A DNA stretch of 6,372 nt from Brachybacterium sp. Its GTDB lineage: Bacteria > Actinomycetota > Actinomycetes > Actinomycetales > Dermabacteraceae. Shown here in pieces: positions 1 through 5,640 of the stretch. Where the stretch lies: the NCBI GenBank assembly GCA_030451965.1, contig JAKDNE010000192.1, forward strand, positions 1-6,372. Direction: 5' to 3'. A program made the translations under genes and the position numbers. The notes beneath the pieces are model-generated. The model saw only the letters and a list, made by a program, of their open reading frames with translations, had not been told where the DNA came from and did no database searches. The first letter of the stretch is position 1. Every line of letters begins with the position of its first letter.

Positions 1-1
1 C

Positions 2-1747
2 CCCGCTCACCCCGCTGACGCCCACGCTCTGATCCGGGTGCGCGGTGCTCGGGAGAACAACCTCCGCGACATCTTCCTCGACATCCCCAAACGCCGACTG
101 ACGGTGTTCACGGGGGTCTCCGGCTCCGGGAAGAGCTCGCTGGTGTTCCACACCATCGCCGCGGAGTCGCAGCGGATGATCAACGAGACCTACAGCTCCT
201 TCGTGCAGGGCTTCATGGCCTCGCTCTCCCGTCCCGACGTGGATGAGCTGCGGGGGCTGACCACCGCCATCATCGTGGACCAGGAGCGGATGGGCGCCAA
301 CGTGCGCTCCACCGTCGGCACCGTCACCGACGCGAACGCCTATCTGCGCACCCTCTTCTCCTCGCTCGCGCAGCCGCATGTCGGCGGCCCGGGCGCCTAT
401 TCCTTCAACGTCCCCAGCGTCACCGCCTCCGGGGCGTTGACCGTGCAGAAGGGGGCGCAGGCCGTCGCGGAGAGGACGAGCTTCTCCCGGGTGGGCGGGA
501 TGTGCCCGCGCTGCGAGGGCATGGGGCATCTCTCCGACGTGGACCTCGCGGAGCTGTACGACGAGAACCTGTCCCTGGACGATGGGCCGTTCACGATCCC
601 GAACTACGCCGCGGGCGGGTGGTACGTGAAGCTCTTCGCCTCCTCCGGGTTCTTCCCCGCGGACCAGCCCATCCGGTCCTTCACCGAGCAGCAGCTCCAC
701 GACTTCCTGCACAAGAAGCCCACCACGGTGAAGATCGACGGGGTGAACATGACCTATGAGGGTCTGCTCCCGAAGATCCGCAAGTCCATGCTGAGCAGGG
801 ATCGTGACTCCATGCAGCCGCATGTGCGGGCCTTCGTGGACCGTGCGGTGAAGTTCGTGACCTGCCCCGAGTGCGAAGGCACCCGCCTGGCGGAGCACGC
901 CCGCACCTCCCTGATCGACGGGGTCTCGATCGCCGAGGTCACCGCGTGGCAGATCACCGATCTGGCGGACTGGGTCGAGTCCCTGCGTGCGCGCCACCAC
1001 GGGCCGACGGTCGCCCCGCTGCTGACGAATCTCTCGGCCCTGCTGTCCTCCTTCGTGCAGATCGGGCTCGGATACCTCTCCCTGGACCGCCCCTCGGGCA
1101 CGCTCTCCGGAGGAGAGTCCCAGCGCACCCGGATGATCCGCCATCTCGGCTCGGCGCTGACGGACGTCACCTACGTCTTCGACGAGCCGACGATCGGGCT
1201 GCACCCCCATGACATCGCCACCATGAATCAGCTGCTGCTGGCCCTGCGGGACAAGGGCAACACGGTGCTGGTGGTCGAGCACAAGCCCGAGATGATCGCG
1301 ATCGCCGATCATGTCGTCGACCTGGGCCCGCGCGCCGGCAGCCAGGGCGGCGAGCTGCGGTACGAGGGCGACGTGGCCGGGCTCCGCGCCTCGGATACCC
1401 TGACCGGTCGCCACCTGGACCGTCGGGTGAGACTGAAGGAGCAGGTGCGGGAGGCGACCGGCGTCCTGGAGATCCGCGGCGCGGACCAGCACAACCTCCG
1501 CGACGTCGACGTCGACATCCCGCTGGGGGTGCTGACCGTGGTCACCGGGGTGGCCGGCTCCGGGAAGACGGTGATCGTCATCGAGCACCATCAGGCGGTG
1601 ATGGCCCACGCCGATCACCTCATCGATCTGGGACCGGGTGCGGGAGCCGACGGCGGCTGTCTCGTCTTCGAGGGCACCCCGAACCAGCTGGTCGCGGACG
1701 GTTCAACCCTCACCGGGAAGCACCTGCGCGAGTACGTGAGCGCCTGA
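2..1747 (+). CDS. UvrA-like ABC ATPase (DrrC type), 5' partial, NBD2 internally deleted
   Basis: This belongs to the UvrA-like ATPase family, UvrA paralogues without most of the UvrB-binding domain; the daunorubicin-resistance protein DrrC is a known member. They are soluble ABC ATPases thought to act on DNA or DNA-bound drugs. The frame is open to the left edge, and family-like sequence (LIRVRGARENNLRD) begins before the GTG at 38, which also lacks a Shine-Dalgarno, so the true start lies outside. Numbering from 38, NBD1 is complete: Walker A GVSGSGKSS (26-34), zinc-type pairs CPRC (156-159) and CPEC (276-279), signature TLSGGESQR (355-363), Walker B YVFDEP (379-384) and H-loop EHK (414-416). 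NBD2 starts normally (LEIRGADQHNLRDV, then Walker A GVAGSGKT at 504-511) but runs straight into its own C-terminal H-loop segment VIVIEHH (512-518). Its zinc module, signature and Walker B are absent, leaving 569 residues where relatives have roughly 750-800. No frameshift or stop is seen. It may be a decaying gene or a functional single-NBD variant. Confidence 0.9.
   Translation, partial: PAHPADAHALIRVRGARENNLRDIFLDIPKRRLTVFTGVSGSGKSSLVFHTIAAESQRMINETYSSFVQGFMASLSRPDVDELRGLTTAIIVDQERMGANVRSTVGTVTDANAYLRTLFSSLAQPHVGGPGAYSFNVPSVTASGALTVQKGAQAVAERTSFSRVGGMCPRCEGMGHLSDVDLAELYDENLSLDDGPFTIPNYAAGGWYVKLFASSGFFPADQPIRSFTEQQLHDFLHKKPTTVKIDGVNMTYEGLLPKIRKSMLSRDRDSMQPHVRAFVDRAVKFVTCPECEGTRLAEHARTSLIDGVSIAEVTAWQITDLADWVESLRARHHGPTVAPLLTNLSALLSSFVQIGLGYLSLDRPSGTLSGGESQRTRMIRHLGSALTDVTYVFDEPTIGLHPHDIATMNQLLLALRDKGNTVLVVEHKPEMIAIADHVVDLGPRAGSQGGELRYEGDVAGLRASDTLTGRHLDRRVRLKEQVREATGVLEIRGADQHNLRDVDVDIPLGVLTVVTGVAGSGKTVIVIEHHQAVMAHADHLIDLGPGAGADGGCLVFEGTPNQLVADGSTLTGKHLREYVSA
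1553..1574 (+). other. Junction of in-frame deletion in NBD2 of the UvrA-like gene
   Basis: Here the NBD2 Walker A loop (GVAGSGK) is joined directly to the strand carrying the NBD2 H-loop (TVIVIEHH). In intact family members about 200 residues separate these elements: the zinc module, the second LSGGE signature and Walker B. The intact proteins, as I recall them, have a second GK(S/T) just before VIVIEHH (in AGKSVIVIEHH), so the two ends share a short similar coding stretch. This is what a deletion by recombination between short repeats would leave. The reading frame is preserved. That the segment is missing is clear; the mechanism is inferred. Confidence 0.8.
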
Positions 1748-1775
1748 GCACACGATGACGGCCCGGGATTCCACG

Positions 1776-1789
1776 TACTCTGGCCATCG
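1776..1789 (+). promoter_or_regulatory. Candidate leaderless promoter (-10 TACTCT) of the rlmA-type gene
   Basis: TACTCT (1776-1781) fits the actinobacterial -10 pattern TANNNT and ends 7 nt before the GTG at 1789, which would put the transcription start on or next to the start codon. No purine-rich Shine-Dalgarno lies in the preceding 25 nt. A weak -35-like ATGACG at 1755-1760 is 15 nt upstream, shorter than ideal. This pattern is typical of leaderless mRNAs, which are common in Actinobacteria. It would also let the gene be expressed separately from the UvrA-like gene ending 41 nt upstream. Confidence 0.55.
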
Positions 1790-2622
1790 TGTCCCGCCCC
1801 GTCCCCGCCGCCCTGACCTCCTGGCTGGAGGTCTTGGAGTGCCCGCACTGCCATCACCCGCTCGGGCTCAGCGACCGCACGCTGAGCTGCCCGTCCGGCC
1901 ACAGCTTCGACCTGGCGCGGGCCGGATACGTCTCGCTGCTCACCGGTGCTCCGGCGACCAGCGGTGACGACGACACCATGGCCCGGGCCCGGGACAGCTT
2001 CCTGGCCACCGGCGCCTATGCGCCGCTGCGCGAGGCGATCGCCGAGCTCGCCCCGGACACCACTGGGCGGGTCCTCGATATCGGTGGAGGTACCGGGTAC
2101 TACCTCGCCGGACTGCTGGACGAGCTGAAGCAGGCCCGCGGACTGGTCGTCGACACCTCGGTGCGGGCGCTGCGCTTCGCCGCCCGCGCCCATGAGCGGG
2201 CCGCCGCAGCCGCCTGGGACGTCTTCACCCGCTTCCCGCTCGCCGACGGATCGGTGGATCTGGTGCTGGATGTGTTCGCCCCGCGCAATCCCTCGGAGTT
2301 CGCGCGCGTGCTGGCACCGGGCGGTCACCTGCTGGTGGTGCGGCCGGCGGTGGATCATCTCGCCGAGCTGCGCGCCGCCGTTCCCGGGATGGTGGGCCTG
2401 GACCCGCGCAAGGAGGAGCGGCTGCACACCGTGCTGGATCCCCTTTTCACGACGGAGGAGGTGCGGGAGGTGCGCTTCCCTCTGGCAGTGTCGGCCCAGG
2501 CCGCCCGGGACCTGGTGGCGATGACCCCGAGCGCCCGGCACGTCGCGCCGGACGCCCTCGAGGAGCTCGTGGACGGGAGCGTCACCGTCTCCGTGGTGGC
2601 GAGCCTCCACCGGCGTCGCTGA
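1789..2622 (+). CDS. rlmA: 23S rRNA (guanine-N1-)-methyltransferase, RlmA/TlrB family
   Basis: Predicted SAM-dependent enzyme that methylates N1 of a guanine in hairpin 35 of 23S rRNA, near the peptide exit tunnel. Gram-positive RlmA(II)/TlrB enzymes modify G748 and Gram-negative RlmA(I) modifies G745; TlrB gives tylosin resistance in Streptomyces fradiae. The 277-residue product has the family layout: an N-terminal zinc finger (C18, C21, C34, H38) running into SGHSFDLARAGYVSLL (36-51), then a GDDDTMARARDSFLATGAY segment, SAM motif I VLDIGGGTGYY (95-105), acidic D122 after the second strand, LDVFAPRNPSEFARVLAPGG (160-179), and the conserved MTPSARH near the C-terminus (245-251). The GTG start is chosen because it lies just before the zinc finger and 7 nt after a TANNNT box. 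It follows the UvrA-like gene by 41 nt on the same strand. The RlmA(II) assignment rests on the actinobacterial setting; the family assignment is firm. Confidence 0.9.
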   Translation: MSRPVPAALTSWLEVLECPHCHHPLGLSDRTLSCPSGHSFDLARAGYVSLLTGAPATSGDDDTMARARDSFLATGAYAPLREAIAELAPDTTGRVLDIGGGTGYYLAGLLDELKQARGLVVDTSVRALRFAARAHERAAAAAWDVFTRFPLADGSVDLVLDVFAPRNPSEFARVLAPGGHLLVVRPAVDHLAELRAAVPGMVGLDPRKEERLHTVLDPLFTTEEVREVRFPLAVSAQAARDLVAMTPSARHVAPDALEELVDGSVTVSVVASLHRRR

Positions 2623-2652
2623 GGTCCCGCGTCTCACCGGGGTCGGAGGCTC

Positions 2653-2682
2653 CGGGGACACCCAGCCCCCGTCACCTACCCT
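2653..2682 (+). promoter_or_regulatory. Candidate promoter of the HAD phosphatase gene (-10 TACCCT)
   Basis: TACCCT (2677-2682) matches TANNNT, and a weak -35-like GGGACA (2655-2660) lies 16 nt upstream. A transcript starting near 2689 would have a leader of about 29 nt carrying the ribosome binding site. The weak -35 keeps the confidence low. Confidence 0.35.
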
Positions 2683-2717
2683 GAGGGCTCCGAGACCACC
2701 AGGAAGAGGGAGCGTCC

Positions 2718-3539
2718 GTGGCAGATCGCCGCTGCGTATTCATCGATTTCGACGGCACCTTCGCGCATCGCGGGGTGGCCCCTCAAGCGCATGCGGAGGT
2801 CGTCCGGCAGGCGCGTGCGAAGGGGCACGTGATCCTGCTGTGCACCGGTCGCCCGGCCTCGATCGTGGCCCCCGAGGTCGCAGCACTGTTCGACGGGGTG
2901 GTGGCCTCCGCCGGCGGTTGGATCCGGGTCGGGGATCAGTTGCTGAAGGATCAGCGCTTCCCCGTGGAGCTGGGTCGGCGGTCGGTCGAGGTGCTCCAGC
3001 ACCACGACATCCCCTTCAGCCTCGAGACCCCCGAGGCGCTGCTGTGCACTCCCCGTTCCGCCGCCGAGCTGCAGGCTCGGGTACGCCCTCCGCTCCCGGA
3101 GGACGGCGTGGGCAACGGTCTGCAGGACCTGCTCGACGCGGTCGTCCTGCCCGAGGACCTGGCCTCCGAGTCGTTCGCGAAGATCTCCCTGTGGGGCTCA
3201 CCGATCCGGGTGGAGCAGCTGGCCCGCGAGATCGGGCCCGAGGTGGGGGCGCTGCCGAACTCGATCACCGATGACGTCAGCTCCGGCGAGCTGCACCTGG
3301 TCTCGGTCGACAAGGCCGACGGGGTGAGGATCGTCGCCGAGCACCTGGGCATGGACCATGCCTCGACGGTGGGAATCGGTGACGGGATGAACGACCTGGG
3401 TATGCTGCGCGCCGCCGGGAGCGCGATCGCCGTCGAGGGCGCTCCGGCCGCGGTGCTCGAGGCGGCGGGCGGCGTGAGCGTCCCCGGCCCGCAGCAGCAC
3501 GGCATCGTCACCGCCTTCGAGCGCCTCGGGCTGGTCTGA
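2718..3539 (+). CDS. HAD superfamily phosphatase, Cof/type IIB
   Basis: Predicted cytoplasmic Mg2+-dependent phosphatase of the Cof/YidA-like (C2B cap) group, which usually hydrolyses sugar phosphates, nucleotides or other small phosphorylated metabolites; the substrate cannot be read from sequence. All four HAD motifs are present in the 273-residue product: motif I DFDGT (10-14), with D10 as nucleophile and D12 as acid/base; motif II CTGR (42-45), T43; motif III lysine K199 in VDKADG; motif IV GDGMND (221-226), with D222 and D226 binding Mg2+. The roughly 110 residues between motifs II and III are the cap domain. The GTG start is preceded by a purine-rich GAGGGAG (2706-2712) six nt upstream and leads straight into motif I, as is normal here. 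It lies 95 nt after rlmA with a candidate promoter of its own and converges on the membrane protein gene. Confidence 0.92.
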   Translation: MADRRCVFIDFDGTFAHRGVAPQAHAEVVRQARAKGHVILLCTGRPASIVAPEVAALFDGVVASAGGWIRVGDQLLKDQRFPVELGRRSVEVLQHHDIPFSLETPEALLCTPRSAAELQARVRPPLPEDGVGNGLQDLLDAVVLPEDLASESFAKISLWGSPIRVEQLAREIGPEVGALPNSITDDVSSGELHLVSVDKADGVRIVAEHLGMDHASTVGIGDGMNDLGMLRAAGSAIAVEGAPAAVLEAAGGVSVPGPQQHGIVTAFERLGLV

Positions 3540-3573
3540 GCTCCTCTCCGACGGCGCCCGCGGCGAACGGGTC

Positions 3574-4392
3574 TCAGCGTCGGTGCAGGCCCATCAGCAC
3601 CACTCCCGCCGCTGTCACCAGTGCCCCGGCTCCCAGCAGGATGACCCCCTGCGGTGTCATCGCGGCCTGGAACCGACTCTCGAACTCCTGGACGATCGGG
3701 CCCAGGAAGGCCACCTGGTCCACGGCGTCGGGCACGACGGCCTCGATCCGGGCACCGAGCCACCACACCCCGGCTCCGGCCAGGATCCCTCCCAGCCCGG
3801 CGAGCGCGAGGAGGGTGCGGCGGTGCGCACCGAGGATCAGCGCGAGCACCAGCAGCACGAGTGCGGCAGGACCGGCCCAGTGCGCCCAGGGGGTCACGGC
3901 GGACAGCACGGTCAGCAGCGGGAGGTCGGGAACGGTGGCCAGGGTGATGGTGGTGTCCTCCGGGCGGGGGATGTCGATCGGGAGGCGCTCCTCCACCGGG
4001 GCGAGGATCCGGTCGATCGCGGGAGCCAGATCGACGTCGAGCCCGGAGGCGCCCGGGGTGAACAGAGCGTGATGCAGCTCAGCCATCGACGCTTCCCAGA
4101 TCGTCCCGTAGACGTCGGTGCCGGTGAGCTCCGCGGCCTGCTCCTCGGCCAGAGGGGTCAGCTGCTCCTGGATCCAGCCCGGGACGGCGTCGCCGCCGAG
4201 GATCTCCTCGACCGCGCTGTCGCTCAGCATGCGCTGGAACGCGGAATCATCGGCCAGGGGCGCCGTGATGGCCAGGAAGCCGTCTTCCTCGACCACGTTG
4301 TCGTCGATCCAGGTGGCCGGCAGCCAGAGGGCTGCGAGCACGGTGGCGCCCAGCAGCAGGGCGAGAGCGATGAGGTCACGGGCGGTGGTCAC
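3574..4392 (-). CDS. Four-TM membrane protein with large extracytoplasmic domain, unknown function
   Basis: I do not recognise a function. The 272-residue product has a predicted TM helix at 7-27, a large acidic region (28-170), two closely spaced helices at about 171-189 and 193-213 joined by a short basic turn (AHRRT), a second outer loop (214-247), a last helix at 248-268 and a basic tail (HRR). The positive-inside rule puts both termini in the cytoplasm and the 140-residue domain outside. The stretch after TM1 (DDNVVEEDGFLAITAPLADD) resembles a widespread but uncharacterised actinobacterial class, in which TM1 is followed by a segment like DTDRYVATVAPLASDP and then a 2-3 TM C-terminus. 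No catalytic motif is visible. The GTG at 4392 is chosen because the hydrophobic helix begins six residues later and a TANNNT box sits just upstream. The stop is 34 nt from that of the converging phosphatase. Confidence 0.8.
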   Translation of the reverse strand: MTTARDLIALALLLGATVLAALWLPATWIDDNVVEEDGFLAITAPLADDSAFQRMLSDSAVEEILGGDAVPGWIQEQLTPLAEEQAAELTGTDVYGTIWEASMAELHHALFTPGASGLDVDLAPAIDRILAPVEERLPIDIPRPEDTTITLATVPDLPLLTVLSAVTPWAHWAGPAALVLLVLALILGAHRRTLLALAGLGGILAGAGVWWLGARIEAVVPDAVDQVAFLGPIVQEFESRFQAAMTPQGVILLGAGALVTAAGVVLMGLHRR

Positions 4393-4404
4393 GCGCCCAC
4401 GTTA
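4392..4404 (-). promoter_or_regulatory. Candidate leaderless promoter (-10 TAACGT) of the membrane protein gene
   Basis: On the minus strand TAACGT (4404-4399) fits TANNNT and ends six nt before the GTG at 4392, so transcription would start at or beside the start codon. No Shine-Dalgarno is seen upstream. No good -35 is present at the expected distance; that place is taken by an 8-bp inverted repeat (4411-4429). Confidence 0.5.
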
Positions 4405-4410
4405 CCGGGA

Positions 4411-4429
4411 GGGTGCCCCGCGGGCACCC
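4411..4429. repeat. Perfect 8-bp inverted repeat, 3-nt spacer
   Basis: GGGTGCCC and GGGCACCC flank CGC. The repeat sits 6 bp upstream of the candidate -10 box of the membrane protein gene, in the spacer/-35 region. It could be an operator, a second stop for read-through from the hydrolase gene, or chance in GC-rich DNA. No U-tract follows on either strand. Confidence 0.5.
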
Positions 4430-4481
4430 GCCACAGGTCCGGTCGGTGGCCGGGCCGGCGGTGCCGAGGCGAGCACAGGAG

Positions 4482-4514
4482 CGGCCCCGTCCCAGGTGTC
4501 ATGGGGCGGGGCCG
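4482..4514 (-). terminator. GC-rich terminator hairpin after the NlpC/P60 gene
   Basis: Arms of 13 nt at 4482-4494 and 4502-4514 enclose a 7-nt loop. In the minus-strand RNA, 12 of 13 positions pair, with one C/A mismatch; in the plus sense that position is a G-U wobble. The hairpin begins 15 nt after the hydrolase stop codon (4532-4530). No run of U follows, as is common for actinobacterial terminators. It separates the hydrolase from the membrane protein gene downstream. Confidence 0.7.
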
Positions 4515-4529
4515 TCGTGGTGTGCGGGC

Positions 4530-5450
4530 TCAGCCGACGCGGATGAAGGTCCAGCTGCCGGAGTAGATGTTCCGCTCGGAGGTGTCCACGCGGCTGTTGC
4601 CGGCGTCGACGAACTGGTTGCCGCCCGCGTAGATGCCGATGTGGCCGGGCTTGTAGACCAGGTCGCCGGGCTGCGCCTGCGAGCGCGGGATCACAGTGCC
4701 GGCGGCGGCCTGGCCGGCGGCGCCGCGCGGCAGGTTGATGCCGTGCTGGGCATAGACCCACTGCACGAAGCCGGAGCAGTCCCAGCCCGAGCTGGAGGTG
4801 CCGCCGTAGACGTACGGGGTGCCGACGCCGGAGCGTGCGGTGGCGAGGATCGAGCTGCCCTTGCCGGCAGCCGGCGCCGGGGCGGACTTCTGCTTCTGCG
4901 AATCCTCGGAAGAAGAAGAAGAAGAGGAGGAGGAAGAGGAAGAAGAAGAGGACGAGGACGAGGAAGACGAGGACTGCTCGGAGGAGGAGTCGTCCTGCTC
5001 GTTGCTGCGGCTGGAGCGATCCGTGGACCGCGAGGAGCTCTCGTCCTGGCGGGTCTCGGTGCCCTCGTCGTCCTGCTGCTCGGCCTCGCGCTCGGCGGCG
5101 GCGCGCTCGGCGGCCTCACGCTCAGCGGCCTCGGCGGCGGCGATCTCCTCCTCCGTGGGGCCGACCTCGATGGAGATGGCACCGGCGACGGGGGCGAGGG
5201 CGGGCTCCGCATCCTCGGCAGCGGACTCGGCGGCGGGAATGCCGACGGCGGGCGCGACGGCGGGAGCGATCACCGACGGAGCGGCCTCGGCCTGGGGGGC
5301 ATCGGCCTGGGTCTCCGCCGTGGCGGCGGAGGCGCCGCCGAACAGCATCGCGGCGGCCATGGCGGCTCCGGCACCTGCACGGCCCGCGCGGGCGGCAGGG
5401 GTCACGGCGCGCGCGGTGCGACGGTGGGTGTGGTTCGCAGTCTTCGACAC
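4530..5450 (-). CDS. Secreted NlpC/P60 (C40) peptidoglycan endopeptidase with poly-serine linker
   Basis: Predicted exported cysteine peptidase that cleaves stem peptides of peptidoglycan. The GTG at 5450 is chosen because GGGAG (5461-5457) lies six nt upstream and a good signal peptide follows; the frame runs further upstream but without such signals. In the 306-residue product a basic N-region (HRRTAR) and an Ala-rich core (about 26-42) end at a likely signal peptidase I site (ATA, 43-45). Next come an Ala/Pro-rich stretch, a charged Glu/Ala/Arg helix (about 98-126, possible coiled coil) and a Ser/Asp/Gln-rich linker (137-189) with 22 serines in a row (160-181). The catalytic domain covers about 199-306: C225 in WDCSGFVQWVY, H270 in PGHIGIY, and the third-residue position 282 is Asp (FVDAGNS) where Spr-type enzymes have His. 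No LysM, SH3b or other wall-binding domain is seen, so the charged and serine-rich arm may span the wall. A hairpin terminator follows. Confidence 0.93.
   Translation of the reverse strand: MSKTANHTHRRTARAVTPAARAGRAGAGAAMAAAMLFGGASAATAETQADAPQAEAAPSVIAPAVAPAVGIPAAESAAEDAEPALAPVAGAISIEVGPTEEEIAAAEAAEREAAERAAAEREAEQQDDEGTETRQDESSSRSTDRSSRSNEQDDSSSEQSSSSSSSSSSSSSSSSSSSSSSEDSQKQKSAPAPAAGKGSSILATARSGVGTPYVYGGTSSSGWDCSGFVQWVYAQHGINLPRGAAGQAAAGTVIPRSQAQPGDLVYKPGHIGIYAGGNQFVDAGNSRVDTSERNIYSGSWTFIRVG
4908..4973 (-). repeat. Imperfect TCN triplet repeat encoding 22 consecutive serines
   Basis: Within the hydrolase gene, 22 serine codons occur in a row and all are TCN: ten TCT, nine TCC and three TCG, with no AGC or AGT. 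TCT is unusual in such GC-rich DNA, and it occurs as a run of five (4925-4911) and a run of three (4949-4941). This points to growth by triplet slippage rather than assembly codon by codon. On the plus strand, positions 4908-4952 are 45 consecutive purines. Gains or losses of units would stay in frame and change only linker length. Confidence 0.9.
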
Positions 5451-5572
5451 GTATGGCTCCCAGCCCCCGGAACTATGCCCTCGCGCGTGTGGACGTCTCG
5501 CTTCCCGGTCCGGTGCGCGACGGGGCTCTCCGGTGGGAATGCCACGACTCTTCTCGCCGAGGCACGCCCTCG
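5451..5572 (-). promoter_or_regulatory. Structured 5' leader and ribosome binding site of the NlpC/P60 gene
   Basis: The leader would be about 116-120 nt if the candidate upstream promoter is right. In minus-strand RNA a 5-bp hairpin is visible (CGAGG/CCTCG, 5572-5558, 5-nt loop). GTCTCG (5576-5571) could pair with CGAGAC (5500-5495) to close an outer stem, but it largely precedes the predicted start. AGCCCC (5527-5522) could pair with GGGGCT (5467-5462), which abuts the GGGAG Shine-Dalgarno (5461-5457). Short pairings arise easily in GC-rich DNA, so regulation is only a possibility. No known riboswitch consensus was recognised. Confidence 0.35.
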
Positions 5573-5602
5573 AGACTAGGTGCCCGACACCCGGTTCGTC
5601 AG
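5573..5602 (-). promoter_or_regulatory. Candidate promoter of the NlpC/P60 gene
   Basis: On the minus strand CTGACG (5602-5597) resembles a -35 box and TAGTCT (5578-5573) fits the TANNNT -10 pattern, with an 18-nt spacer. It lies in the 190-bp gap after the repressor gene, so the hydrolase can be transcribed independently. No IdeR/DtxR-box-like palindrome is seen around it. Confidence 0.45.
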
Positions 5603-5640
5603 GGTGACTGGAAGGTTCTGGGGAGAGTTTGACGGAGCCT

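Noticed and set aside
38..40. GTG at 38 as the real start of the UvrA-like gene
   Set aside because: The frame stays open to the left edge, the family's conserved LIRVRGA segment starts before this codon, and no ribosome binding site precedes it.
1615..2661. A 348-codon minus-strand frame opposite rlmA
   Set aside because: It is an antisense frame of high-GC coding DNA; its translation is low-complexity, rich in Gly, Arg and His, with no recognisable domain, while the plus strand encodes a complete methyltransferase.
2653..2671. CGGGG/CCCCG hairpin after rlmA as a terminator
   Set aside because: A 5-bp stem with a 9-nt loop and no U-tract is expected by chance, and it overlaps the candidate promoter of the next gene.
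3555..3565. Small inverted repeat (CGCC-CGC-GGCG) between the converging phosphatase and membrane protein genes, as a bidirectional terminator
   Set aside because: It has only 4 bp of stem and no U-tract on either side; too weak to call in GC-rich DNA.
2951..3766. A minus-strand frame opposite the HAD gene, running into the membrane protein gene
   Set aside because: It spans two convincing genes in other frames and its translation is Ser/Arg/Pro-rich without motifs.
3583..4566. A 327-codon plus-strand frame opposite the membrane protein gene
   Set aside because: The translation is rich in Gly, Gln, Arg and His with no domain; the minus strand gives a coherent four-TM protein obeying the positive-inside rule.
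5451..5600. c-di-AMP (ydaO-type) riboswitch upstream of the NlpC/P60 gene
   Set aside because: I looked for it because such genes often carry one in Actinobacteria, but conserved strings such as GGGUGAAUC and the GCUAACC-type segment are not visible.
4819..5607. Long plus-strand frames over the hydrolase gene, including one with a poly-glutamate run
   Set aside because: They are antisense shadows of the serine-codon tract and GC-rich third positions; the minus-strand frame has a signal peptide and a full NlpC/P60 domain.
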